In this document: positions 8,070-15,517 of the stretch, one piece after another | Numbering within the stretch: the stretch's first letter is position 1 | Layout of the letters: each line of letters starts with the position of its first letter | Source: JBFWVJ01 sp050246795 | Lineage (GTDB): Bacteria > Patescibacteriota > Gracilibacteria > JAUYGZ01 | DNA length: 33,693 bases | Assembly: GCA_050246795.1 (NCBI GenBank) | Contig: JBFWVJ010000011.1 | Span: forward strand, 1-33,693 | Direction of reading: 5' to 3' | The notes under the pieces: generated by a model | Seen by the model: only the letters and a program-made list of their open reading frames with translations | What the model was told of the DNA's origin: nothing | The model's database searches: none | Translations under genes and position numbers: made by a program

Positions 8070-9227
8070 ATGACTCAAACACGCACAGCACTTGTGCTTG
8101 GCGCAGGAGTTGGTGGAGTGGTTGCTGCACATCATTTGCGTCAGCTTCTTCCCGCCAAAGATCAGGTCATCATCATTGACCGCGAAACTAATCACCTTTT
8201 TGCGCCGTCTCTTCTGTGGCTCATGATTGGGGATCGACAGCCTGAGAAAATCATGCGCCCGATTGAAAAACTCTCCAGAAAAGGAATCAAAGTAGTTCAT
8301 GGAGAAATTGAAAAACTTGATCCTGCCACTCGATCTGTAACTGTGCACGGCAAGACATATCAAGGCGATGCCATGATTGTCTCACTCGGTGCCGAATACA
8401 ATGAAGACGCAATCCCTGGTCTAGCACAGGCGGGACACAATCTCTACACATTGAAAGGCGCAACCGCCATCCGCGATGCGTGGTCCTCGTTTCAAGGGGG
8501 CCGAGTCGTGACCTTGACTGCCGCACCTGCATACAAGTGCCCAGCGGCTCCGTATGAGGCGGCACTCTTAGTTGATTACCATCTTGGGAGACTTGGCCTT
8601 CGTGATAAGTCTAACGTAAGGCTTTATGCAGCCGAACCTGGTCCTATGGGAACGGCTGGGCCAGAGGTTTCAGCGGCCGTCAAACAGATGGTTGAATCCA
8701 GAGGTATAAAATACTTCCCGAGTCATCAAGTGACCGACGTTGATTCAGCCAAGAAAGTCATCCATTTCGCAAATGGCACTGAGGTAGAATTCGACTTGTT
8801 GATCTATGTGCCTCCTCATCGCGCTCCAAAAGCCGCGCGAGAGGCCGGCTTGACTGGCGAAAGTGGCTGGGTCGCAGTTGATCGACAGAAGTTCTCGACA
8901 AAATTTCAAGGAGTCTATGCCATTGGGGATGTGACAGCTGTTCCCCTTAAGATTGGCAAGCCACTTCCAAAAGCCGGAGTCTTCGCTCACGGCCAAGCAG
9001 AAGTTGTCGCACAGAACATCGCCAATGAATGGTCAGGCAGTAAGGAGAGCAAATCTTTCGATGGACACGGTCAGTGTTTTATCGAGGTCGGACATCACCG
9101 TGCGGGAATCGGCGCTGGGAATTTCTATGCGGAACCCGCTCCAAAAATTCATGTAAAGGCACCGGGTTTCCGATGGCATTTTGGCAAAGTGCTGTTTGAG
9201 AAATACTGGTTATGGAAGTGGTTTTAA
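8070..9227 (+). CDS. FAD/NAD(P)-dependent oxidoreductase, sulfide:quinone reductase-like
   Basis: A strong AGGAGG lies just before the ATG. The 385-residue flavoprotein opens with a dinucleotide-binding motif (LVLGAGVGGVVAA, residues about 6-18) and has the second FAD contact VYAIGDVTAVP near residue 285. Cys occurs at KCPAAPYE (about residue 153) and again in GQCFIEV (near 335), matching the two-Cys arrangement expected of sulfide:quinone reductases in approximate position. The C-terminus (EKYWLWKWF) is aromatic and could help membrane association. Probable role: oxidise sulfide and pass electrons to quinone, giving sulfane sulfur to the neighbouring DsrE/rhodanese proteins. A related flavocytochrome or CoA-persulfide type cannot be excluded. 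Confidence 0.82.
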   Translation: MTQTRTALVLGAGVGGVVAAHHLRQLLPAKDQVIIIDRETNHLFAPSLLWLMIGDRQPEKIMRPIEKLSRKGIKVVHGEIEKLDPATRSVTVHGKTYQGDAMIVSLGAEYNEDAIPGLAQAGHNLYTLKGATAIRDAWSSFQGGRVVTLTAAPAYKCPAAPYEAALLVDYHLGRLGLRDKSNVRLYAAEPGPMGTAGPEVSAAVKQMVESRGIKYFPSHQVTDVDSAKKVIHFANGTEVEFDLLIYVPPHRAPKAAREAGLTGESGWVAVDRQKFSTKFQGVYAIGDVTAVPLKIGKPLPKAGVFAHGQAEVVAQNIANEWSGSKESKSFDGHGQCFIEVGHHRAGIGAGNFYAEPAPKIHVKAPGFRWHFGKVLFEKYWLWKWF

Positions 9228-9865
9228 TGAAGACTGTTGAAGATACCATCTCTGTTTTCGACAAAAATGCTAAGGAATACGATGAATGGTTTGAGAAGCA
9301 TCCCGCAGTATTTGAATCCGAACTTAATGCGCTTAAGGGGCATGTTCCGCAAACTGGGACGGGCCTCGAAGTCGGTGTGGGCACAGGACGATTTACAAAG
9401 GCCCTTGGAGTTCAATTTGGAGTTGAACCTGCGGCTGCGATGCGCGTTGTCGCGCAGTCTCGCGGAGTCAATGTTGTTGATGGTGTTGCTGAAAAATTGC
9501 CGCACCCTGATGGGAGCTTCGATTTTGTTCTCTTCGTGACAACACTTTGTTTTGTGCGTGACCCGCTCCAAGCATTGAAAGAGGCTCATCGCGTTCTGAA
9601 ACCTGATGGCCTCATTGTCGTCGGTATCGTTGATAAGAATAGTCCGCTTGGGACGCGTTATTCAAAATCAACAACTAATGCTTACTATCGTTTTGCGCGG
9701 TTTATCGCTGCATCTGAATTAGAGACTTGGTTAATACAGGTCGGGTTCAAAGAGCTTCAGAGTAGCCAAACTCTCATGACCGATCCAGAAATACTTCATA
9801 AGTCAGAACTATCAAAAAGTGGCTACGGCGAAGGTGGGTTCGTAGTGTTCTCTGGAACAAAGTAA
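9227..9865 (+). CDS. Class I SAM-dependent methyltransferase
   Basis: The start is taken as ATG 9227, which overlaps the previous TAA (TAATG) and follows GGAAG; an in-frame ATG at 9212 is possible. The 212-residue protein has the SAM-binding motif I LEVGVGTGRF (near residue 45), an acidic/turn segment FGVEPAAAM, and the post-motif block 'LPHPDGSFDFVLFVTTLCFVRDPLQALKEAHRVLKP' typical of the Methyltransf_11/UbiE group. As the last gene of the sulfur operon it might methylate a thiol or sulfide to limit toxicity, but the substrate is not evident. Confidence 0.88.
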   Translation: MKTVEDTISVFDKNAKEYDEWFEKHPAVFESELNALKGHVPQTGTGLEVGVGTGRFTKALGVQFGVEPAAAMRVVAQSRGVNVVDGVAEKLPHPDGSFDFVLFVTTLCFVRDPLQALKEAHRVLKPDGLIVVGIVDKNSPLGTRYSKSTTNAYYRFARFIAASELETWLIQVGFKELQSSQTLMTDPEILHKSELSKSGYGEGGFVVFSGTK

Positions 9866-9868
9866 TTG

Positions 9869-9918
9869 GAGACTCACAGTCTCTCGCGACATGTTGTCGC
9901 TCTCCGAGACAATGTGTC
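9869..9918 (+). promoter_or_regulatory. Three tandem 15-bp dyads, probable operator array
   Basis: Three inverted repeats follow each other: GAGACT-CAC-AGTCTC (9869-9883), GCGACA-TGT-TGTCGC (9886-9900) and GACA-ATG-TGTC (9908-9918). Each is a stem pair with a three-base centre and they share GAC/GTC. The centres are 17 and 20 bases apart. There is no T-run after any of them, so they are not ordinary terminators. They lie between the methyltransferase stop and the SHOCT gene, so they probably control the two metal-related genes. The cognate regulator is not identified. The rest of the gap to 10036 is AT-rich, with a GAGGGG ribosome site at its end. Confidence 0.5.
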
Positions 9919-10036
9919 CCAGCAAACAACTTGAAAAACAATAGGATGCGCATGTGAACAGGCATTTGAATTGCACATTCTTTTTTATGGATTGGTGTGT
10001 AAATGGATTGGCGCGAAACGTTAAGTTGAGGGGCCT

Positions 10037-10267
10037 ATGATGAGTGACCCAACAGGAATGCACCAAATGTTTTGGAATGGTATGGGCGGCTGGATGTTTT
10101 TGTGGTGGATCTTCGTCGTTTTGATCGTTGTTGGAGTGGCGACATTTGTTTTTCGACAAGGAAGATCCGGCGAGAATAAATCGGCTCTCGACATACTAAA
10201 AGAACGCTATGCAAAAGGTGAAATTACTAAACAGGAATTTGAAGAAAAGAAACTGGACATCTTATAA
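10037..10267 (+). CDS. Small SHOCT-domain membrane protein
   Basis: This is a 76-residue protein. A Met/Trp-rich N-terminus leads into one membrane helix (about 18-40, MFLWWIFVVLIVVGVATFVF). A short cytoplasmic SHOCT motif follows, ALDILKERYAKGEITKQEFE (about 52-71), ending in KKLDIL. SHOCT segments are short C-terminal oligomerisation motifs found in many small membrane proteins, commonly beside copper and other metal genes. GAGGGG lies just upstream. The exact function is unknown; the next gene encodes a likely metal-binding periplasmic protein. Confidence 0.85.
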   Translation: MMSDPTGMHQMFWNGMGGWMFLWWIFVVLIVVGVATFVFRQGRSGENKSALDILKERYAKGEITKQEFEEKKLDIL

Positions 10268-10300
10268 AAATCAACCGCCCAAATGCTAAAAGGATTTGTT

Positions 10301-10597
10301 ATGAAAACTACAGTCGTAATCGCTCTCGCAACAATGATGCTCACGGTAAGTTCATCGTTCGCTGCTGACACCAAGGTTTCAAAAGAAGATCGTCAAAAGA
10401 TGGCCGACCTGCACACCAAGATGGCGGAATGTTTGAAGTCCGATAAGGCTATGAACGATTGTCAAAGTGAAATGATGAAAGGCTGTAAAAGCATGATGGG
10501 CAAAGAAGGCTGCCCAATGATGGGCCACATGAAGGGAATGATGAAGGGCGGGATGATGAACCACGGAACTAACGAAGATTCTTCCTCCAAAGAATAG
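10301..10597 (+). CDS. Periplasmic Met/Cys/His-rich protein, probable metal binder
   Basis: ATG 10301 is preferred because AAAGGA lies about 10 bases upstream and it starts a clean signal peptide (MKTTVVIALATMMLTVSSSFAA); an in-frame ATG at 10283 is less likely. The 98-residue protein has a charged central part, Cys at AECLK, DCQSE, GCKSM and GCPMM, and a C-terminal half with repeated MM/HM pairs (MMGHMKGMMKGGMMNHG). Such Met and Cys patterns coordinate Cu(I) or Ag(I) in periplasmic metal-handling proteins. No named family is recognised. It follows the SHOCT gene by 33 bp and is probably in the same transcript. Confidence 0.75.
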   Translation: MKTTVVIALATMMLTVSSSFAADTKVSKEDRQKMADLHTKMAECLKSDKAMNDCQSEMMKGCKSMMGKEGCPMMGHMKGMMKGGMMNHGTNEDSSSKE

Positions 10598-10614
10598 GTA
10601 ACTCGGTTCAACGG

Positions 10615-11028
10615 ATGAAGCCACATCATAACCGGGTCAGCATTGTGGTCATACATAAGAATAAGACTCTTGGTTTTCATGCTGAAGATCCTCATAACAA
10701 AAAGAAGTATTTCTTCCTGCTAGGTGGACTGATCGAGGCTGGTGAGACGGAACGAGATGCCGCAAGACGAGACTGGCTTGAAGAAACCGGATATTCGGTC
10801 GAAGTGATTGACGGGATCAATGTTACTCGCCGCTATGATTTTGAATGGAATTGGGTTGTCAACGACTATACCACTCAGTTCTTGGCGGGAAGACTCGTCA
10901 GTGAAGAACCCGCTCCCGTCAACGATGCCCTCTATCACCGAGCGAAGGCATATGGGGTTCGATCCACGGCTTTCTTTGAACGCCCAAGTAATTTTAGTGA
11001 ATTTCTCTTCATTAAATCGATCCTTTAA
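10615..11028 (+). CDS. Nudix hydrolase family protein with altered Nudix box
   Basis: This 137-residue protein has a Nudix-like box GGLIEAGETERDAARRDWLEETGY at about residues 37-60. The canonical signature needs Arg-Glu before the hydrophobic-x-Glu-Glu segment; here it is Arg-Asp (RDWLEETGY), although the two metal-binding Glu remain. Nudix enzymes hydrolyse nucleoside diphosphates linked to another group. The Glu to Asp change may lower or alter activity. The ribosome site is weak. It is the last recognisable cargo gene before the conjugation region. Confidence 0.85.
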   Translation: MKPHHNRVSIVVIHKNKTLGFHAEDPHNKKKYFFLLGGLIEAGETERDAARRDWLEETGYSVEVIDGINVTRRYDFEWNWVVNDYTTQFLAGRLVSEEPAPVNDALYHRAKAYGVRSTAFFERPSNFSEFLFIKSIL

Positions 11029-11308
11029 AGCCACTATTTTCGATTTGAAAGAAATATGTCGATTTCCCGTCGGACCTTCTCCGAGCAAAACCGACCCGCT
11101 CCTATATTTAGCGGGATTTCGACATCTAAAAATCGAAGCATCGCTCAAATCACGACTTCTCGACGAAGCGGCCTTTGCGGCGCTCACAATTCAAAATAAA
11201 AAATCAATCTTTCCAGCAATTTAGCTCGTGAGCCGCTCTGGTGGCCTCTTTGCAATTCTAAAAGATGAAAGGACTTGGAAACGTCCTTCACTACAAGGAG
11301 AGCAAAAA
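11029..11308. other. Structured non-coding gap between cargo and transfer genes
   Basis: No credible gene was seen in these 280 bases. The region is rich in potential stems: ATGTCGA (11056-11062) with TCGACAT (11119-11125) could close a domain, inside which CGGA-CCTTC-TCCG (11071-11083) and CCCGCT (11095-11100) with AGCGGG (11110-11115) can form two hairpins. Further on, AAGGAC (11269-11274) pairs with GTCCTT (11283-11288) just before the ribosome site of the first transfer-region gene. It may hold a small RNA or the leader and promoter of the transfer operon. An open frame across 10808-11224 looks like a shadow. Confidence 0.4.
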
Positions 11309-11566
11309 ATGAGTACGTTTAGAACTTGTCCCCGATGTAACGAGCGAACATTCGAAAAGCTTGTCACCCATTCATACTGTCTGTGCTGCAACTACGCGCC
11401 TGACCTTCTTACCTATAGAAAATCAAAATCATCCGGCGATGAGCTGCCAATTCCCCCGTGGGCGGCAGACGCTGTTGCGCAAATGAAATCCATTAACGCC
11501 CACTCAGTCGTTGAAAAGCTACCCCTTAATGAGAATTCGAAAAACAAAAAAGGAAGTGCTGCATGA
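11309..11566 (+). CDS. Small zinc-ribbon protein
   Basis: The ATG at 11309 follows AAGGAGAG; the frame is open further upstream but only this start has a site. The 85-residue protein has CPRC near residue 8 and CLCC near residue 25, forming a four-Cys zinc ribbon, then a polar tail. No named family is recognised. It starts a set of five overlapping or closely spaced small genes before the coupling protein, and its stop overlaps the next ATG. A role in DNA or protein binding during transfer control is possible but unproven. Confidence 0.75.
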   Translation: MSTFRTCPRCNERTFEKLVTHSYCLCCNYAPDLLTYRKSKSSGDELPIPPWAADAVAQMKSINAHSVVEKLPLNENSKNKKGSAA

Positions 11567-11850
11567 AGCAAAACATAATGAATCAAACGGTGACCCTTGG
11601 ACCGAGCGAATACGAATGGCTAATTATAAATCCGCTCTGGAAACCTTGGCGACTTAAAGTCTACGAAATCTTTATGAAGCTCGCACATGAGGCCAAGCAA
11701 ATTTGGCAGACACTTGCGGGGCTTTGGCTCTTGAAAGCCTTGGGGAATGTGATTCGGGGAATTGGGTGCGTTCTTTTCGTTGCGCCACCAGAGCAGCAAA
11801 AAATTGAGCAAGCTCGTATGCAAGCGATGCAGTACAGAAATATTTTTTAA
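11563..11850 (+). CDS. Hypothetical protein, 95 residues
   Basis: The ATG overlaps the previous TGA by four bases and a GGAAG lies just upstream. The protein is basic and Trp-rich, with one amphipathic to hydrophobic stretch (ETLAGLW-like region LAGLWLLKALGNVIRGIGCV, about 51-70) that may associate with the inner membrane, and a Gln-rich tail. I do not recognise a family. Position suggests a transfer-associated accessory protein. Confidence 0.65.
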   Translation: MKQNIMNQTVTLGPSEYEWLIINPLWKPWRLKVYEIFMKLAHEAKQIWQTLAGLWLLKALGNVIRGIGCVLFVAPPEQQKIEQARMQAMQYRNIF

Positions 11851-11862
11851 CGGGAGGTGGCA

Positions 11863-12057
11863 ATGAGCCATTCAAAGCAAAATGAAAATTTGAAATACGT
11901 GGCAACTCCAGGACCGAGCGCCATTGAGAGAATTAAAACTGAAATTCGTAATTGGTACGGAAACCTTTCGGTGAAGGAGCTTGTCTATAACAAAACTCTA
12001 GTCGCCGAGATTGAGAAATTAGAACGCCTGCTGGCGGGAAAGGTAGTGGTCGGATGA
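11863..12057 (+). CDS. Hypothetical protein, 64 residues
   Basis: ATG 11863 follows GGGAGG; the in-frame GTG at 11857 lies inside that site and is rejected. The small soluble protein is mostly charged, with a predicted helix ending VAEIEKLERLLAGK that may self-associate. The segment TPGPSAIERIK precedes a Trp-Tyr pair. No family is recognised. It overlaps the next gene by four bases (ATGA), showing tight coupling in the small-gene cluster. Confidence 0.65.
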   Translation: MSHSKQNENLKYVATPGPSAIERIKTEIRNWYGNLSVKELVYNKTLVAEIEKLERLLAGKVVVG

Positions 12058-12281
12058 TTGAAAGCAAAACAAGTACGGTCGTCAAAGACCTTACGGATGA
12101 AGCCGTTTTGGAAGAAGCCGCAAGACGCCTTCAAAAACAATATGCAGACGAACATGGTGCTGATTTCTCCTATGGAACTTTTCGATTCGTATTTCATGAC
12201 GGGCGATTTCAAGGAGTTGAAGATTGGCCACGCAATAAGCGCTATGTGAGTCCGAAACGAAACAACAACGAAGCCAAATGA
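12054..12281 (+). CDS. Hypothetical protein, 75 residues, DUF2292-like pattern
   Basis: The start overlaps the previous stop. The N-terminal half is a charged helix (EAVLEEAARRLQKQYADEH). The C-terminal half contains YGTFRFVFHDGRFQGVED, which recalls the short DUF2292 pattern 'yGs-hydrophobic strand-dG-...-ie', though the resemblance is weak and unverified. No Cys, no signal. Unknown role, co-transcribed with neighbours. Confidence 0.6.
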   Translation: MIESKTSTVVKDLTDEAVLEEAARRLQKQYADEHGADFSYGTFRFVFHDGRFQGVEDWPRNKRYVSPKRNNNEAK

Positions 12282-12296
12282 CCAACCGGAGGGGTT

Positions 12297-12455
12297 ATGA
12301 ATGAAACAATTGAACAAACGATTCTTAGAATCTTGGGCCAGGTTTCTGAGAGTGAAAAATTAAGAAACAAGACGTTAGAAAAAAGAACGGCACGGGTCCT
12401 TAGGGCGCTCGCATATTTCAAAGTCGTCTCAACCAATAAAAAAATGGGGGTTTAA
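12297..12455 (+). CDS. Hypothetical small protein, 52 residues
   Basis: A short open frame beginning MNETIEQTILRILGQVSESE and ending STNKKMGV lies exactly between the preceding gene and the coupling protein. GGAGGGG sits 6 bases before its ATG, and its TAA overlaps the ATG of the coupling-protein gene (TAATG). It is basic and helical (LEKRTARVLRALAYF). The perfect start signal and coupling argue that it is real despite its size. No homologue is recognised. Confidence 0.65.
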   Translation: MNETIEQTILRILGQVSESEKLRNKTLEKRTARVLRALAYFKVVSTNKKMGV

Positions 12456-15400
12456 TGGCGCTAATACAAACTGCACAGAATGATGTCCCTCTCTCGCTTG
12501 CGCTCATGGCGCTCGCCGGGTTTGGACTCGTTTATCTATATCTCGCCCATCTGAGGCTTCACCCAGATCTGATGCAGTTTGCGCTTCAGCAGTTAGAGAC
12601 TAATGCTAAGTTATTTTGGATTACGGTTACCTGCGCGATGGTGAACATCTCCTTCGGTTCAATTTATCTTAAGAGGTCTATCGGGCTTGAGAAGCAAGGA
12701 AGCAAGCTCGCCGTCCTTGAGGGGAAATCAAGACACTTAAATTTCGGGAGAGCCGAGTTCGTTTCTATTATCACTGGTAGCATCACATACTTCGCATGCA
12801 GAAAACAAATCGCCGAATTTATTGGGCCGATCTTCTTGCGATTTGCAGCGGGGTTTCAGTCTTCAGCTGTTGTCGCGCTCCTAACTGCAAACATTGCTTT
12901 TGCCCTCGGCTTAGTTGTCCGCATGTTCTTACGCGGCATCGCGAAACTAAAGTTTTCATTTAATGACATTCATAAGTTGGATGAGCCCGAAATTGAAGCG
13001 GGCGAACTCGTTCTGGGGACAACACCGGGACAGCTTACGCACTCAGTTGTTCAGACTTCAGGAGAGTCTGAGGATTGGGTTAAAATTCCGAGCCGTGGCC
13101 TCAATGGTGGGATTATGATTTCGGGGTCCATTGGTAGTGGTAAAACCCAAGGGACCGTGCTTCGCTACTTGCGACAAATCTTACGGTCAGGTGAAAATTC
13201 ACCCGCAATCCTAGCGATTGATCCGAAGCGAACGTTTCTCGCGGACGCTGAGAAAATTATTAGGCGCGCGGGCCTTGGGGATAAGATCGTCAAAATCTCT
13301 CTTCGGGGTTCGGTGAGCTTTAATCCCGTATATGTCGAGAACCCGCTCCGAAATTCAAAATTCACCGAGCTTGCTGAAATGGTAAGAGCCGCCGCCGTGA
13401 ATTTTATGGGGAAATCATCGGACTCACCATTCTGGGATATTTCATCGTCGAATCTGATTAAAAACGCTATCGTCTACTGCGCGGCAGAACACGGATACTT
13501 TACTTTGCTTGATCTTTATCGAGCTATCGTTCGCGCTTCGAAAGAAAACTTGTCGGACGAATTGCGTAAGCGTCTTGATACCGGAGCCTTCACGGAGGAA
13601 GAGCGTTTTAATATTGAACGGGCTATGGAGTATTTCGAAAACGAATATTCGCAACTTGAAGACCGCGTAAGATCTGGCATCGTCGCGACAAGCACGGCCT
13701 TTATTAACCAGTTCCAGGAATTTGCTGCTAACCGCGTTTTATGTCCGAAGGAAGAGAACCTCACGATTCGCTCAATGGAGCAATTAATCCGTGAAGGAAA
13801 AATTCTGCTCTTTGACATCAATCAACCGGGTCTTGCGCGATCAATGGGGACCTTTATCAAGCTTCATTATCAGCAAGCCGTGTTGAATATGCTGAGCGAG
13901 TTGAAGGATCAGAAAAAACTCTGCACGACGGCTTTGATTATAGATGAGTACCAAGATGTCGTGACTTGCGGTGGTGGCGGCACAATCGGTGACGACACTT
14001 TTATGGCGAAGGCTCGGGAATCAAAGCCCGCCGTGATTGTGGCGACTCAATCTGTCAGCTCATTGATGGATTCCGTTGGAAGCCAAAGATCCGCTCTTGT
14101 TCTTATGCAAAACTTTAGAACCAGAATTGCCTGCCACTCTTCAGATTCGGAAACGATCAAACTTTTCCAAGAATTGGCGGGAAAAGAGGATCGCGAAGTT
14201 GAGTCACACTCAATGTCAGAAACAGCACAGTCGGCAAAGTTGAACTTACTTGCCGGAGGATTTGATTCGCAGAATTCGAGTTTGAATGAAGCTGTCTCCA
14301 GAGCAAAGCGAAAAGAAGATCTTATCACAGGACGCGAATTCTCAAGGCTTCGAACTTTCGAGGCGTTCGCACAGGTATTTGATGGAATCGAGACGAAGTT
14401 TCTAAAACTTTATCTGAAGCCCGATTTCTTGCGGTTCATCAATACGAAGCATGAGGCGGTTCTAGAAATGCTGCGTGTATCGAAGAAGGGAGGCGCTGTA
14501 GAGAGAATTAAGCATTTCGCTCAAAATCTTCGTGCTATAGCGGCCTCCCTCTTCCTCGCCGGCAATGTTCAGGCAGCAATTCCGAATATTTGTACCGTCG
14601 CAAGTACACCGGCGTTCGCATCTTGTCTGGAACTGAACGTCGGTGGATGTACCTGTGGATTTCCTCCGAAGCCGTGTGCTGCGATTTCATACTACGTTCC
14701 GCAGACTTTTATTGAAGTGTGGCCGGAGCCCAAGACAAGTTATTTTTCAGGAATCCCAGGAGCGTCGGCACAACTTGCGAAGGTTTTCCCAAAACCCTTC
14801 GGGGCTGAGGCCGACGATGATACCCAGAGTTTTCAAGCCCGAACGATTGCCGTTCCGCTTGCGGGCCTGACATTTCAGACAATGCCTGCCGGTGGCGCAA
14901 GAATGGAGAAAGTTTGTTTTGATGGAATGAGCGAACATTTTGGAGCGCACTGGAATACTGGCAAGAACGACATGACTCAGCCCTTGTTTTTAGCCTCGGG
15001 GCTTGCGCCGAAGTTATGTCTTCTCAAGGGTGCTGCGACTTCTATTACAGGGGAAGGGGGCGGCGCCCCTTCCCCTGACTCGGCCATGTGTAGTTTTGAA
15101 GTACCAAAGATTGATATGTTTCCGCCAAGCACTCATTCGGTTTGCAACGGATGGGGTGTCTTTTATCCGCGCTATGGCACTTACTCAGGTCCGGCATCAA
15201 TGGCGGGCGCGTTGATGGTGGCCTCGCGTATCAAGAGTCTTTCGGCAGAAGTGCTGCACTCTATGCCGAACAGCCCAGATGAAAAGTGGCAGATGATTTA
15301 TCCGCAATCGAGTTCCTGCTTTAGGGAAGGTCAGAACGTGGGGCTTTTAGAATCTGTCGTAAATGCCCGCGAGACCATGAGGCTCGTCAACGGAAAACTC

Positions 15401-15517
15401 AAAGGCTATCTGTTCGTGATTTGGAGTCGCACAATGACCTGTAAGAATATGCCAGCAGCGGCTCAAGCAAAAGCTGCGAGCCTTGCCATCCCTGCCGCTT
15501 GCGGAGGTGCGAAGTGA
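12455..15517 (+). CDS. Coupling protein (VirD4/TraD-type) fused to a TraU-like periplasmic domain
   Basis: A 1020-residue protein in two parts. The first about 680 residues are a type IV coupling ATPase: N-terminal membrane helices (around 11-33, 52-72 and 130-160), Walker A GSIGSGKT at 224-231, the 'IDPKRTF' block, and Walker B ALIIDEYQ with D497/E498. It should bring the relaxase-DNA complex to the secretion channel. From about 687 a positively charged stretch leads into a hydrophobic segment and AQAA-like site (LRAIAASLFLAGNVQAA), like an internal signal or membrane anchor. Residues about 709-1020 are Cys-rich (GGCTCG, KPC, VCFD, LCLL, MCSF, VCNG, SCFR, TCKN) and resemble TraU/PFL_4710-type assembly proteins. 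In known systems these are separate genes. No start codon with proper spacing was found at the junction. Confidence 0.8.
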   Translation: MALIQTAQNDVPLSLALMALAGFGLVYLYLAHLRLHPDLMQFALQQLETNAKLFWITVTCAMVNISFGSIYLKRSIGLEKQGSKLAVLEGKSRHLNFGRAEFVSIITGSITYFACRKQIAEFIGPIFLRFAAGFQSSAVVALLTANIAFALGLVVRMFLRGIAKLKFSFNDIHKLDEPEIEAGELVLGTTPGQLTHSVVQTSGESEDWVKIPSRGLNGGIMISGSIGSGKTQGTVLRYLRQILRSGENSPAILAIDPKRTFLADAEKIIRRAGLGDKIVKISLRGSVSFNPVYVENPLRNSKFTELAEMVRAAAVNFMGKSSDSPFWDISSSNLIKNAIVYCAAEHGYFTLLDLYRAIVRASKENLSDELRKRLDTGAFTEEERFNIERAMEYFENEYSQLEDRVRSGIVATSTAFINQFQEFAANRVLCPKEENLTIRSMEQLIREGKILLFDINQPGLARSMGTFIKLHYQQAVLNMLSELKDQKKLCTTALIIDEYQDVVTCGGGGTIGDDTFMAKARESKPAVIVATQSVSSLMDSVGSQRSALVLMQNFRTRIACHSSDSETIKLFQELAGKEDREVESHSMSETAQSAKLNLLAGGFDSQNSSLNEAVSRAKRKEDLITGREFSRLRTFEAFAQVFDGIETKFLKLYLKPDFLRFINTKHEAVLEMLRVSKKGGAVERIKHFAQNLRAIAASLFLAGNVQAAIPNICTVASTPAFASCLELNVGGCTCGFPPKPCAAISYYVPQTFIEVWPEPKTSYFSGIPGASAQLAKVFPKPFGAEADDDTQSFQARTIAVPLAGLTFQTMPAGGARMEKVCFDGMSEHFGAHWNTGKNDMTQPLFLASGLAPKLCLLKGAATSITGEGGGAPSPDSAMCSFEVPKIDMFPPSTHSVCNGWGVFYPRYGTYSGPASMAGALMVASRIKSLSAEVLHSMPNSPDEKWQMIYPQSSSCFREGQNVGLLESVVNARETMRLVNGKLKGYLFVIWSRTMTCKNMPAAAQAKAASLAIPAACGGAK

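Noticed and set aside
10720..11187. 155-residue minus-strand frame across the Nudix gene and structured gap
   Set aside because: It has no ribosome site or motif and is antisense to a recognisable gene. It is more likely a shadow of the structured DNA.
10808..11224. Forward frame continuing past the Nudix stop, possible frameshifted Nudix tail
   Set aside because: The Nudix protein already has normal length, and the extra frame starts inside it without a ribosome site.
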